This document shows positions 51,026 to 62,605 of a stretch of DNA of 64,000 nucleotides, one piece after another. The stretch's first letter is position 1, and the number at the start of each line of letters is the position of its first letter. The translations under genes and the position numbers were made by a program. The stretch spans positions 124,001-188,000 of the forward strand of contig VFIW01000093.1 in the NCBI GenBank assembly GCA_006386115.1. Reading direction: 5' to 3'. The stretch comes from Globisporangium splendens (lineage: Eukaryota > Oomycota > Peronosporomycetes > Pythiales > Pythiaceae). The notes under the pieces were generated by a model, which searched no databases, was not told the origin of the DNA, and saw nothing but the letters and a program-made list of their open reading frames with translations.

Positions 51026-54000
51026 TTACATACGAACACGGGTACTAGACAAGTCATCCATCGACGACAACGACTCAAAGTTGCGAATGTCGCCGCTGCT
51101 ATCCTTCAGATCGATCGTCGGTGTCACAGGGATCTGCGTGTCGCCGTACACCTCGGCGTCTTCCATAATCACCGTCGTGGCGTCGTGGTGCACAGCGACG
51201 CCACCTGTCGTGTACTGATACTTGTTGGCAGACGAACTGTGGCTGCTGGTGTTGCTGTCATCGCCTCCACCGAAATTGAATGACGCGAACGCCATGTCAT
51301 CGCCTGCCCTTGAGCCGCTCGGCTGGAGGCCGATCTGTTGGAAATCTCCGCCGTCCATGTCAAAAGACACGAACGAGGTCATCGTATTGTTGCTGAGAAC
51401 CGTCGCCCCCACCTCCTCGTCGCGGTAATGGCGCTTGATGCCGCCTAGCAACCGATCGAAACTCGACTTGAAGCCCATGCCGCTGTTCATAAAGTGGAAC
51501 AACTCGTTTCTCGCCAATGTGTACTGCTTGTCGAGGCTAACGTCCAAGTCGTTGAGCACGACAGGGAAAATTGGCCGGCCCTTGTCTTCTGCATACGCGA
51601 GTTGATCGCGCACCAACTCGTTGGTGAACGTTTGGCTCGAAAGGATGAACACGAAGCAAGTGCATTTCACGATCGCCTCCTGGGCAGCATGGATGCGACT
51701 TTCAAAGCTCTGTCCATCGATGTTTCGATCACCATAGCATGAAATCCCCGAGTCTGATAGTTCTTGATACAGTTGCTTCACAAATCGAGGGTGCTTGTCG
51801 CCGTGAGAAATGAAAACAAACTGCGAGCTCGACACTTCCCAGGGTTGGAACATCTGCGTGAAGCCACCACCGACAGGTGCGATCGATGTCCCTGTGGTCG
51901 TTTTCAACCTATTTTTCAGGATCATCGCGGTGCGGCGCTTTTCAATTTCATCACGGACTCCATCAAGCAAAAGACGGAATTGCGACTGGTATTTCTTCTC
52001 TTCGTACTCGTACTCGATCTGGCGGCTGTTCTCTGCATTGCGCTTCGTCAGAGTAATCGCGGGCTCAAATGGCACAAGCTGACGCGTGTACAAGTACACC
52101 TGCAAATCTTCTCCAATGCGAACATTCTCCGTGGAAACCGCCATAATCGGAGTCCCAACTTGCTTGGCGAGTGCCAGTTCTTTCAAACACCACTCTGACT
52201 GCGCGTAATCTTCCGTCAAAATGCACACCACAAGCGCAGCATTGGTGATGCCCCTTGCGATTTCTTCTCGCCACACGGACCCTCCACCGATACCACTTGG
52301 ATCCATGAGGTCCAGCCAGGTCGTCACGTTGGCATCTTCCAGGCTCTTGCGTAATTTCTTGGCAAACTCTGTGTGCGAGTGCGTGTAACTAATCATCACA
52401 TCTCGGTGGCCAGCGGCGCGCTTAATCTCGTACAAAAGCTTGGTCGAGGTCGTGCAATCCAACGGACGGAGACCATCAATGTTCATTTTCATGATGTTGC
52501 CACCGCACGCGAGGATCGCGAGCGCTGACTCTTCATTTTCTTCACGAATTGCGATATGCAGTGCTGTGTCGCCTGTTGTAGGCAATGCGTAATTGATATC
52601 GGCACCAACGCTCACAAGCGCCGTGAAGAGATCGCGGTTCGCATTCTTCGCGTACGCTGCACACATCAACGGAGTCATGTGGTCGAGATCGACCAAATCA
52701 GGCTTCGCATCCTTCGCGAGCAGGGAATTCACGATATCGAGACGATTAAGTCGTGCCGCCCAGTGCAATGGAGAGCGGCCCTGTGCATCCTGGAAGTTTG
52801 GATCGGCACCCGCTTCCAGCAGCAAATCCACAGCCTCGATGGCGCCATTCACAGCAGCCCAGTGCAGCGGAGTTCGTCGGTTCATACCCACGTACCCGTG
52901 CTCTCCGAGGCAATCAATGTCGGTCTTCCGTCGAATAAACTTGCGAACAGCGTATATGTTGTTCATCGCCGCGGCCGAATGGAAGGGCGTCAGCGCCACA
53001 TCGCACCCCCATTCCTCCAACTCTTGTGCCACTGCGTAGTTCCCACGAAGATACGCAAGCTGCAAGACCGTGAGCGTGTTCATGTACCCTGGGTCAGGAA
53101 CCACCAAGTGATTCGCGCCATTCTCAAGCAACTCGCGGACGATTTCAGGATGCTCAGCAAGAAAGATCGGTGGGATCCGCTCAGAACGGTACGACGACTG
53201 CGCCATCGTACCGACTTCAGCGCCGTGTGCGATCAGCCACTGCACAGCTTCCAATTGCCCCGTCGACACAGCGCAATGCAACGGCGTCACCAACGTCGTC
53301 TTGAAGATCGACACGGCGTTCTCTTCTTCCGATTCCACTGGTTTCGACACGACGTAGCGTGCAAAGTACCAAAAGAGATCGCCCGTGCTGAATCGCACGC
53401 GACTGAACTTGTCGAGTGTGCTGACTTCAAATCCATACGAAAGCAACAACTCGAGTGCCGGAATATTGCCGCTGTACGCAGCCACGTGCACGGGGTTCTT
53501 CTTGGACAACCCGAACAAACCAAAGTAGATCTTTGCATTGCTGTAAAACGCCATGGGGAAGCCCGCCTGGTCCAGATCGCGTGCTTTCGCGTACTCAAGC
53601 ACATCGCGCATACCACGAAGATCGCCCAAACGCGTCGCATTGTACAATTTCTTGCGGATGATCGAGATCACTTTTTCGTTCTTGGTCATCAACTGGTCGA
53701 TTCCGGGGTCCATGACGTGGTGGCGCACATCGCCCGTCTGGTCACTTTCCTTGAACGCACCGAGCAGCATCTTCACGTGTTCTCGGAACCGCGCAAAGTA
53801 GCACAACTCGACAAACACACCGATGAAACACAGAATCGCAACGACCGCAAACACTTGCACGTACCCATTGCTGCAACTGAACGCGCCGCCGTTGAAAAAC
53901 ATGTACCAAAAGAACACCAGGGTCACGAGCGCGAACGCAAACACAAGCACGGCGACAATCTCGCACGCTTGGAACACGAGCGTGCGCTTGATTTTCTTGC

Positions 54001-54802
54001 GGTTGCCCGACGCGTCGATCAGTGTCTCGCGCTTGAATGGCTCAAACGCGCGCAGCCCCGATGCCGGCAGTGCGAGCGCGATCACCGCCGGGAACGAGTG
54101 GTAGATGAGCGCCGAAAAGCCCACCATGTTCTCACACGCACTCGCTTGGAACGTGTACACGACGCTCGGGTGCGGAAGCTTGAAGCCATACGAATTCGGG
54201 TCGCCCACCGGATCCAGCTGCAAGCCGTGTGGACTGTACAAGTAGTAAAAGCCGACGCCAGTCGCTGTGAGCGCAGCCAGCGGAATCGCGACGCGCACCA
54301 CGCGCTGCGCAAAGAACGAGTTCTTGCGGAACTTGTAGTTGAGGAAAAAACGAGGCACATTCGGCTCGCGACCACGCAAATTACCGCGCGCCTGGGCATA
54401 AAACGATCGCTTTTTGTCAGGATTAGCGCTCCCACCGATCGACTGGGACGGAACAAGATCCGAATTCAGAAGCTGGAACGAATTCGTGTCGCCATTCTCA
54501 TTCTCGTCGTTCACACTGGCGCTCGGGCGATGTCCGCCACCAAACTGCTTCTTGCGCGCAGCGGTATCGCGGTTGTGGTGCGTCAGAGACGACTGCGTGA
54601 GCGGGATGGAGATGCGGACATGGTCGTTCTCGTCGTCGCGGAGCCCGCCGTGCGTGTCGCGGAGCCCGCCGTGCGTGCCGCGGCGCGCCATCTCCGGCAT
54701 CGGCACCGCTGCTGCCGCGGCGATCGTGGCCGATACGCGCAGCGACACCCGCTCTCCCTTGTCGTCTTTGCCCAGATTCGGCGAGTCCATGCCGACGTAC
54801 AT
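51026..54802 (-). CDS. membrane-anchored ankyrin protein with tandem TIR domains (copy B)
   Basis: Frame of 1258 residues with the same architecture as copy A: disordered N-terminus, four hydrophobic segments, ankyrin repeats, TIR 1 with SEWCLKEL, TIR 2 with Gln at the aligned site, and a Ser/Asp-rich tail. The extra residues come mainly from a tandem duplication of seven residues (THGGLRD) and a short MP insertion near residues 33-50. Otherwise there are scattered, mostly conservative substitutions, clustered in the N-terminus and C-terminal tail, with the membrane, ankyrin and TIR parts almost unchanged. That pattern indicates purifying selection on both copies. An initiator lies upstream at 55005-55020. 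Confidence 0.85.
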   Translation of the reverse strand: MYVGMDSPNLGKDDKGERVSLRVSATIAAAAAVPMPEMARRGTHGGLRDTHGGLRDDENDHVRISIPLTQSSLTHHNRDTAARKKQFGGGHRPSASVNDENENGDTNSFQLLNSDLVPSQSIGGSANPDKKRSFYAQARGNLRGREPNVPRFFLNYKFRKNSFFAQRVVRVAIPLAALTATGVGFYYLYSPHGLQLDPVGDPNSYGFKLPHPSVVYTFQASACENMVGFSALIYHSFPAVIALALPASGLRAFEPFKRETLIDASGNRKKIKRTLVFQACEIVAVLVFAFALVTLVFFWYMFFNGGAFSCSNGYVQVFAVVAILCFIGVFVELCYFARFREHVKMLLGAFKESDQTGDVRHHVMDPGIDQLMTKNEKVISIIRKKLYNATRLGDLRGMRDVLEYAKARDLDQAGFPMAFYSNAKIYFGLFGLSKKNPVHVAAYSGNIPALELLLSYGFEVSTLDKFSRVRFSTGDLFWYFARYVVSKPVESEEENAVSIFKTTLVTPLHCAVSTGQLEAVQWLIAHGAEVGTMAQSSYRSERIPPIFLAEHPEIVRELLENGANHLVVPDPGYMNTLTVLQLAYLRGNYAVAQELEEWGCDVALTPFHSAAAMNNIYAVRKFIRRKTDIDCLGEHGYVGMNRRTPLHWAAVNGAIEAVDLLLEAGADPNFQDAQGRSPLHWAARLNRLDIVNSLLAKDAKPDLVDLDHMTPLMCAAYAKNANRDLFTALVSVGADINYALPTTGDTALHIAIREENEESALAILACGGNIMKMNIDGLRPLDCTTSTKLLYEIKRAAGHRDVMISYTHSHTEFAKKLRKSLEDANVTTWLDLMDPSGIGGGSVWREEIARGITNAALVVCILTEDYAQSEWCLKELALAKQVGTPIMAVSTENVRIGEDLQVYLYTRQLVPFEPAITLTKRNAENSRQIEYEYEEKKYQSQFRLLLDGVRDEIEKRRTAMILKNRLKTTTGTSIAPVGGGFTQMFQPWEVSSSQFVFISHGDKHPRFVKQLYQELSDSGISCYGDRNIDGQSFESRIHAAQEAIVKCTCFVFILSSQTFTNELVRDQLAYAEDKGRPIFPVVLNDLDVSLDKQYTLARNELFHFMNSGMGFKSSFDRLLGGIKRHYRDEEVGATVLSNNTMTSFVSFDMDGGDFQQIGLQPSGSRAGDDMAFASFNFGGGDDSNTSSHSSSANKYQYTTGGVAVHHDATTVIMEDAEVYGDTQIPVTPTIDLKDSSGDIRNFESLSSMDDLSSTRVRM

Positions 54803-55930
54803 GTGGGGCAGGCACTACGACACACTACCTAATACACACAAATACACTTGATGCGCACTCTTGATACGCACAAATGCACGTGCGCGTCTTCTGGTCGCTT
54901 CGCTTGTCAGCGGGCGGAAATGGCGAAATGAGCGCGGTTGAGGCGGCTTCTTTCCTTTTTCTTTTCTTCTCTTGCAACCCACTGCGTCTATTTGCTTGTG
55001 TGGTAAAATGTGGAATGCGCCACTTTTCTACTGAAAAAATACCGCCCACAGTCCACACTCTGCACCACACTGTGGTAAGTTACCGTAACTTACCATTTTG
55101 ATGCAATTTACTGCTGCAGCACTGGAGATTGGAACTGGACAGTAGCTAATGACGACCGAATCAACGAGTGCATAGGGTGGTAAAATACTTCCATCCAGAG
55201 AATAAATGCGCAGCGAATCATTTGGGAGGGTGGGTTGTGAGCTGACACTGGACACGAAGAGCGAAAATCTGCAGCAGCCACGTGATTACGTCCACACAAT
55301 CGCTCATATTTTTATCTATCGGCTTCTCAACGAACCACATACATGCGTGCCAATACGGCATAACCGTCGTGCCTCCAGCTGCTGTTTTCTTTTCTTTCAG
55401 GCTTCGATTTCGTTTCAAAACCCTTTCGAACGGCATACTTTTGGTTTTTTATTTTTATATTACCATCACCAAATGGCTTGTTTCTGAGCCGAATGCTGAG
55501 CTGAGACTGACAGTTTTTGTTCTGTGACACGTCGAGATCAGATGGTTCGTGTGCACTGCAAGTAACACAACGGAGGCGTTAGCAACTCGGTAATCAAAGC
55601 AACAGTTGCTAATTATGGGGTCACGATTAGAAACTCCCAACAGTTTCTTTTTCTGTGGCATGGTGCCAATGCTGCTGCTGGGCGTGAGCAGCTACTTTGC
55701 TTGTTCGTACCTCTGCATTGGTATGGAGCTCTGCTGGCTCGATCCTGCCTCGTATAGCTCTTGCATTTGATTTTACACCAAAAAGAAAGCAGTTTCCCCC
55801 AGAATTTTTGGGGTTCAATTGGCTTCCAAGTGCGTCTGTCGCCAGCAGCGCAAAATCCCATAATCCGACTTTCTTCCTTTCTTTCAGATCCACAAGCACG
55901 CATGCATGCGTGTGCCTGCCGTGTTGGGTT
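54803..55930. other. intergenic/promoter region (copy B)
   Basis: Counterpart of 23636-24763 with many small indels. It carries the conserved initiator of the ankyrin-TIR gene. No gene seen. Confidence 0.5.
55005..55020 (-). promoter_or_regulatory. oomycete initiator upstream of the ankyrin-TIR gene (copy B)
   Basis: The minus strand reads GCGCATTCCACATTTT, 15 of 16 matches to the consensus. The one base that differs from copy A falls at the N position, so the element looks constrained. Confidence 0.7.
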
Positions 55931-58900
55931 TCATCTGGATATCCGATGATGTGCAGGCACCATGGAGAGCGAATCGACGTAGCTGATGATCTCATCGACT
56001 TCGTCCGGGAGTCCGCAGAGCGTGCTCGACGCCAGTTCGCGGCGCGTGGGCCACACGGGACCGCAACCTTTGTCGGCGCCTGAGTAGTACTCGAGACACA
56101 GGAATCCTTTCTCGGGGAACCCGCCGTCCCTGAGCCACGACATGTTAAGCTCCCAGCCGGGGATCAGCTCGTCGCGACTCCAACCGAAGGTCTCGCGCTG
56201 CCAGTTCTCGCCCGGTTCATCAATCGCGAGTCGCACGAGCGCCTTGGCAACCTCGCACTCCTCGTACAGCGACAGGTTCAGTTCGTAGTAGTTGTCTGGA
56301 ATCAGCGGCGTCCAGATGTTCAGCCATCCGAAGCGGTAGAAGCACTGCGCGGTCTCAGGCTCGTGCAGCACCGACATAATGCCGTTGAAGTTGTACAGAT
56401 CCGCGACGCGGTCAAAGAGAAGACACACGAGGTCGACCCGCGCGCTCTCGAACGCCACGGGCCAGACACTGAGCAGTCTGACGGCCTGCTGCGCTGTGAG
56501 CCAGCGCATCGCGAGCAGCCACTGGAGGTTGAAGATCAAACGACGCGCTGTGCACGTGGCCTTGTCGCCTCTCTTGATGACCATCGCAGCGCTGTTGGCA
56601 TTGTCGTCGCTCTTTTTCGTAGTGGTTGATTCACCCCGCACCGCGTTGTCATCGCCATCGTTCGCTAATGTAGCACTAGCCTCACTTTGCTCAGAATCAT
56701 GGACTGGAGACGTGCGCGTCGGCGACGGCGATGAAGTGGACGCTGACGGCGGCGCGCTCAATTCCACGACGCTGTTCAACGCGTCACCAAAATTCACATA
56801 GTTCTTCATGGTCTTCATGCTCTCGAGCTCCGAGAACAGTGCGCATGTAGAGTGCCGCAATGGCGGGAATGGCGACGCCGGCTGCTGCTTTGCGTCTCGT
56901 CCATTATTTGCTCCAGGCTTCCCGCGCACGTCTTTTACTGCCGCATGACCAAGGCTTTGCTGTGGTGTCGGTGTCGTGCTCATGGACCGTTCACGAGAAG
57001 CTTTCTTGTCGCTGTCAGCTGAGGATGGAGCCGATCCCGACGGCGACGTGTGCACGTCCATAGTTTTCCCCATGCGCTCGAGCTGGCAGATCGCGAGAAT
57101 CTGCTCGAACCGTTTGTTAGAGACCGGATGCGACGGCATGCGGCCGATCTGCACGTAATCGAACTCGATGATGCCGAATTTCGGTAAATTGTCGGGGAAC
57201 TGCGGCTCGACTTTCATGGGCTTCCCGTTCATGGTCTCATTGCGGAAACCGTGGTGATTCCCGTGCTGACTCGTGTCCTTCAGACCCGCTTTCTTGCGCA
57301 GAAACGCCGTGCGGTTGCTGTTCTCGATGATCTTTTTCAACACAAGGCGGTCGAGATCGTTGCCCAGGTCGAGTTTGTAATGGTCAGTGCTCAACCCGAG
57401 CATGGGCTGCAGTGCCTGACCCAGGAGGTGCTGCAGCAGTACCCGCTGGTTCGCGTCCAAGTTGTGATCGACCAGCGCGTGCGCGTTCTTGGGGTCGACC
57501 ATGTTCGGGAGCAGGATCGTCACAGCCTGCGTGACCTCGTACACGTCGGCGATGCTCTCGAGCAGCAACTGCGCCTCGTTGGCCTTGAAAAACAGTCCCG
57601 ACTTGGCCATCGCGAGCATCTGACTCTTGTTCTTGCTGCTACTGATGTTCTCGATCAGCCGCTCGACGCCCGCCTGCGAGTGTGCATTGTCGTGGTCGAC
57701 CGAGACGTGGAAGTCGACGAAACCAATCTGCAGCCGCCCCTCCGTCGGGATCGTAAACGGCTCGTTGGTCTCCAGGTCGACGCATTCGCGCGCGAAATGG
57801 CCTTCTTCCAGGTTGAAGCTGCTCATGAGCTCGACGAATTCGTCGAGTTCGATCGTGCTCGTCCCATCGAGATCGTACTGCGCGATGTACCGCAGGATGT
57901 CTTCATCCCGGAATGTGAGTCCGATCTTCCGCATGCCTCGCTTCAGCTCGCTGTCGTCGATGAACCCCGAGTCGTCTTGATCGAGTTCGTAAAATAGTGA
58001 AACGAGCGATGGGCGGTCGATTTTGTACTCTTTGATCTTGCGTTCGCTCGCCTGCGCGTTGGTAAGAATGCCCGCGGTTTTCAACAGTCTGCGATGCGCC
58101 TCGCTGCCTTTGGCTTCGCGGAGCTCCACTTTGATATTCCGCTTCTGCTTGGTGACGGCCGACGTATGCACGATTGAGAGGAACTTGCAGCCCTGCTCAG
58201 CGTCCGCGACGCGCAGCAGCTCCAGCGCGATCGCGCGATCGTACGGGATCTCCATGTTGAGATCGTATGTGCCCGTGGACTCGGCCGGGTCAAATGCGTC
58301 GGCATCAGTGAGGTCGAAGTTGCAGCCTTCCATGGAGACCTGCAGTTGCTGTTCCGTGCATGCCGCAACAGCGTGGAGCAAACCTCGACCGCCAGTTTGG
58401 CCGAAAGGATTGCCATCCATGTTCACGTACACAAGCTGTTGGTTGAGTTTAATCGCACTCACAGATCGCCTGGGCACCGGCGTTCCCAAACGCATTGTAC
58501 GCGAGATTGAGTTCCCTTAGCCCACTGTTGAACGCGAGCACCTTGCCGAGTTCCACGGCGCCACCGAACCGCAAGTAGTTCCAGGACAAGTCGAGACTTG
58601 TCAGCGTATAGTTGATACACAGCATCGTGACCAGCGCTTCGCCACCCGTGATGATCGATGGCCACACGACGTTCACGTTCTCGGTGCTCCCGATGAGGTT
58701 GTTGGAGAGATCCAGCGTCTGCAGCGGCTTGTTCGTGTGCAGTGCCTTGGCGAAAGGCGCGAGTTCCGTGTCGTCGACATCGGCGTGACTCAGTTTCAGT
58801 GATTGCAGCGCGCACGTTGCTGAACCCAGGTACACGGCAAGCGAGCTCGACGCGTCGCCGTCGACCTTGTTCTCCGACAAGTCGATGTGGAATATGTCCT

Positions 58901-59465
58901 TCTTCGCGATCACGACGTCGATGATCGCGCGCAGCCCCTGATCGTGCAGGCGGTTGTTGCGCACGATCAGCCGGATGCACGGTGGGAGGTCCTTCTCGAG
59001 ACACAGCGACGAGAACTTGTGCCGCGCCGTAAACTGGCGACTGAAGAGCCCCATGCGGTCGATCTGATGGAAATTCTGCTCACAGAGACTGGCAGTATTG
59101 CTGTTTGACGAACTCCCCAGACGCGCCAGTGACGGCAGCGACGATGGCGTTGCTTCACCTTCTTCTTTGTCATTCCCATTCCCATTGCATTGTGTCTGGG
59201 ATGCTGTACGTGATAAAGACAGCGGCGTGGCCACGCCACGTGGTCCCAAGAGCGCGGTCTCGTGGTCCTTGCGACCCTGCTGCTCCGCGAGAAACTCGTC
59301 GAGAGGCATGGTCGTGAGGTATTTCTGCGCCTCGAGCTTGCGGAAGATCGCGTGGCACTTGGCTTTTGCCGTCACACCAAAGTACTTGGCTTTGGTCTCG
59401 GCTGTGAGTACAAGCGCCTTCTGCGAGCCTTTCTTCTCGAGCGGCGTGCCCATGCCGAGCAGCAT
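55931..59465 (-). pseudogene. LRR and EF-hand protein, broken by a frameshifting deletion (copy B)
   Basis: Counterpart of 24764-28279. The 5' part (59465 down to about 58464) encodes the N-terminus and LRRs to AYNAFGNAGAQAI. At 58461-58463 three bases replace the 86 found in copy A (27087-27172), a net loss of 83 bp that shifts the frame inside the LRR array. The 3' part then reads on in another frame (from about 58460 to 55931), with both EF-hands (DQDDSGFIDDSE, DLDGTSTIELDEF) and the C-terminal domain intact. A further 114 bp (copy A 27674-27787) is missing in frame between two GTTGCGCAC repeats. This copy retains 180 bp (57077-57256) and 27 bp lacking from copy A. An unannotated intron could in principle rescue it, but I see no good splice pair. 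Confidence 0.75.
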
Positions 59466-59484
59466 GGATTCGGCGTTCGGCGCC

Positions 59485-59908
59485 GCGGCAGTTTGCTCAG
59501 TCGCAGAAACTTGTCGGCCGCGGACTCCCTCTCACTGCGCTTCGTGCGTGCGAGGAACGGCAAACTGCGCCGCAGCTCCTTGTCGATCTCCCAGGGCTTA
59601 TTGATGCGCGAGATGTCCCACGGCTCAGCATCGTCGAACCGGTCGGTGGCTCCGCCGCCCGTGCTCGACCGCGACGAGTCGATCGCGGACTCTGCGTGCG
59701 TGTGTCGCTTCCACGGGATGTCCTCGCGCTGTTTATTCTTGCTCTTGGGCATCGGCGCATTGTTGCTACCATCAGTGGCACTGCTGGAGACGGCGACAGA
59801 TGGCTTGGACGCGAGTTCCTTGCTGCTGTGGACCTTGGGGAGACTGCCGCGCAGGCTCGTGCCTCGGTCCATGGCCATGGCGGTGTCACTGCTGCCTGGC
59901 GGCTCCAT
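59485..59908 (-). CDS. probable N-terminal coding segment of the LRR/EF-hand gene, different frame (copy B)
   Basis: Counterpart of 28298-28725, starting at ATG 59908 (MEPPGSSD). It keeps WDISRINKPWEIDKELRRSL and ADKFLRLSKLP. The same one-base offset to the LRR frame is present, so the discontinuity predates the split of the copies or is functional. Confidence 0.5.
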
Positions 59909-60183
59909 GCGTCGAGCGCAGAGAGCGGCTGCGAGCAGCAACAATCCGCATTATGCGTCGCTGGTGTCTTGTTGTGTGCGCTATTTACAATGGCGCCATT
60001 CCCACTGCCAGCGGTATTTAAAGACGGCAGATGGAAACGAAGCATGAAAGGATGTTGCATCATTTCCCGCTTGACTGGACTCGAGTACCACCCGCTCGTG
60101 CAGCACTGCATGGGAAATCTTTATCCTGGCGAGGTTGTGCTGAGCGTGGCGACACTAAGCGAGCGAAAAAGCGCAGCGGACGC

Positions 60184-61124
60184 CGAGCCATTAAATCGAG
60201 AAGCTGCTAACTCGCGTCAATCTTACACGTGGCTCTTCAAACGCTCTTCAATTCGCTTCAGATACAGCACGCTAGGTTCTCGCTCAGGACGGTTTGGGCT
60301 CATTTGGTCTTTCAACTTGCCTGTGTAAATCTCACGTGCGATGTTCGGTGTTCGGTCTCACGTCAAAGGTTCCGTACTTTTGATCAACCGTGGATTCACT
60401 TCGGCCAATGCAGAGTGGAGGAGTGTCCCTCCCTACCTTCTGGCGCAGATGTGTGCCTGAATACAAAGCTGCAAGCGCTTTCATTTCCTCCCACAGGCTG
60501 CATGAACTTGCAGGGCAGCTGCAACAATATCACGACATTGCATTTGTGGACATCTTCTTCGCTGTATCTACCAAAGCATATGTTCTTTTGTCCGACCAAT
60601 AACAGTTCCTGTGAAATATACATTTTAGCCAATCAAAAGAAGTGCATGAATGATCTGTTTGAAGCCCCGTCAATTGGGTAAAACAATAAATTACTCAGCA
60701 TCTGATTCGCTATTTTATTGCGTTGGAGATGCTCTAATTGGCTGAAGCTGGCAAAGCCACTTTGAGGGTCGTTGCGAGGAGGACGCCGACGCGCGCTGTG
60801 CGTTGGTGACGATGGCGGAAGAAGGCGGCGCGTCTCTGTCTCGCGTGCGGAGGCGCGTGAACCGGTTTCATGGACTTTTGCGTCGCGTGCAGATGTTACG
60901 TCGTCGGGAATCGAGAGGACGACGCCGACGTCTTTATGAGCTGCTTCTGTGACGACAGTGACGATGATGCTGGCGATGCTGAGCTTTTCAACAGCGCCAT
61001 CAGTTTCACGAGTTCTCTCTGCACAAGGCAGTCAAGGTCGCTGTCGCATTTCATGCCGAATGAGGCTTTTGATACTTGATTTGATGCTTTGGTAGCAGCG
61101 ACTAGCGTCTTGTGCAAGTTGTGC
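60184..61124. other. 941-bp segment present only in copy B
   Basis: Copy A jumps from GCGCAGCGGACGC (ending 29000) directly to ACTGCAGACTGCAG (29001); copy B has 941 bp in between. The right part codes for the C-terminus of the helical gene. The left part holds a short minus-strand coding-like stretch (about 60348 down to the stop at 60223) reading EIYTGKLKDQMSPNRPERE and then LYLKRIEERLKSHV, possibly the last exon of an unidentified gene or gene remnant. Confidence 0.6.
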
Positions 61125-62428
61125 ACTGCAGACTGCAGTAGTGCAGACACCTGGAGCAAGTTCCGATACTCTTTGGCCGTCCATAGTCGCTGGAAGAGAA
61201 GCAGAATCTCCAGTGCCAATTGAAGGTTCCGACTCGTCGATGTCACGCTACTGCAAGTGCTGCTGGCCTGCTCTAAAGTTGGTATCAAGACTCGCAGCAC
61301 CACTGCCTTCATGTGATGAAACGACTTGGCGAAACGCTGGAGCATGGCGTCCGCACTGCTTCATTGCCGGATCACGCGGACAATCTCAAGAATCGTGCAA
61401 TCGCACGTAGATGATGCAGTAGTGGTGTTTGCAGCAGCGTGATCCTGTGGTTCATGCGTGTCAATGTGGTAATGTTTGTTCATGGCGTCGCAGAAATGGC
61501 GCAGCAAATCGTGTCGTTCCAGTAATTGGTGTGCGAGAGCGTCGAGACCGCCCGCATGCCCGAGTTCGTCAGGCACCGCGAACATGTACGTGAACAGCAC
61601 CGCATACTCGTACATGATCGCATGATCTGTAGCGTATTTCTCAACAAGAAGCACAAACCATGGCTTGATCCCTTCTTCTTTCCTGAGCAAAAAGAGCCCC
61701 GAAACCGCGCTCGAAGTGTGCTGTTGAAGCTGAAGCCGACACGTTTGCAGCCACACACTCGTATCGCATGGCTTTCCCAGAAAGACTGCAAATGTGGATA
61801 GAAGACGCGACACAATAGCTTCACCGGGTGCAAATGATAGTGCATTTTTGTCTTCGACGAGCGACTGGAGTCGTGGTGACGCATAGATGGTGACCACCAC
61901 GCGCATCGCTGCGACGACCATCATGCCGTTTTGGTTTTGTATCTGGACGAAGCGGTCGATGGTGTGGAGCATTTCGTGGATGAGTTTCTGCGCCGGTTTG
62001 GCTTGCAGCACGTGGTGCTCATTGTTGCGCAGCAGCGCTTCGTACGCGTGTAGCGACGTCAGGAGCATGCGCGAGGATGCCGGGTGCGCGGATCGAAGCT
62101 CGCACACGTCTGCCCAGAGCGCCAAACGTCCGACTTGGCATTGGAACCGGAGCGACGCATTGCAACCGAGTGCGAGCACGCGGCACCAATACCATTGGAT
62201 CTCTTCCTGGTTCAAGTGCATTTGCATAAGCTCTTGCAGGAACTTCGCCGTGGTCTCTAGACTCAGCAACGCATCGACCAGCAGCTGGATCTGCGGATGA
62301 TCGTCAAGGAGATCATGCGTTTGCACGAGACACGTGTGCACGCGCTGTGGATCTGTTGCATGCTCGCGCATGACGTCCAGTATCTGGGAAAACTGCTGCT
62401 TGACATTGCCCGCACCACTTGGCTTCAT
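60896..62428 (-). pseudogene. alpha-helical protein of unknown function with internal stop (copy B)
   Basis: Counterpart of 28913-30304 from Met 62428. The frame is collinear with copy A to VRVIRQ, where TGG (Trp) has become TGA at 61361-61363. The same frame then stays open (SSADAMLQRFAKSFHHMK) to a stop at 60896. This copy keeps the C-terminal region lost from copy A (VHNLHKTLVAATKASNQVSK to SSSRFPTT), which appears to be the original end. The rest differs by scattered substitutions. Either the stop is real and the product is a truncated protein of ~355 residues, or it is a sequence error. A GTAACA directly after the last codons could be a donor leading to a further exon. Confidence 0.7.
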
Positions 62429-62441
62429 TTTGCGTGAAGGT

Positions 62442-62451
62442 ATGTGAAATG
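62442..62451 (-). promoter_or_regulatory. initiator core of the helical gene (copy B)
   Basis: CATTTCACAT on the minus strand, 14 bp upstream of the ATG at 62428, identical to copy A (30318-30327). Confidence 0.5.
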
Positions 62452-62605
62452 CCGCCAAGTCGAGGAGCACTCGCTTGAGCGAAAATAGGACGAGTTTCAA
62501 GCATGCAGGCAGTTACGCATGGCCAGCAAAGTGCAGCTGTCTCGTTGAGCATCCGCATTCTGAATCCATTCCAAGTCAGTTGACGGCGTTCCTGCAAATG
62601 CAAAA

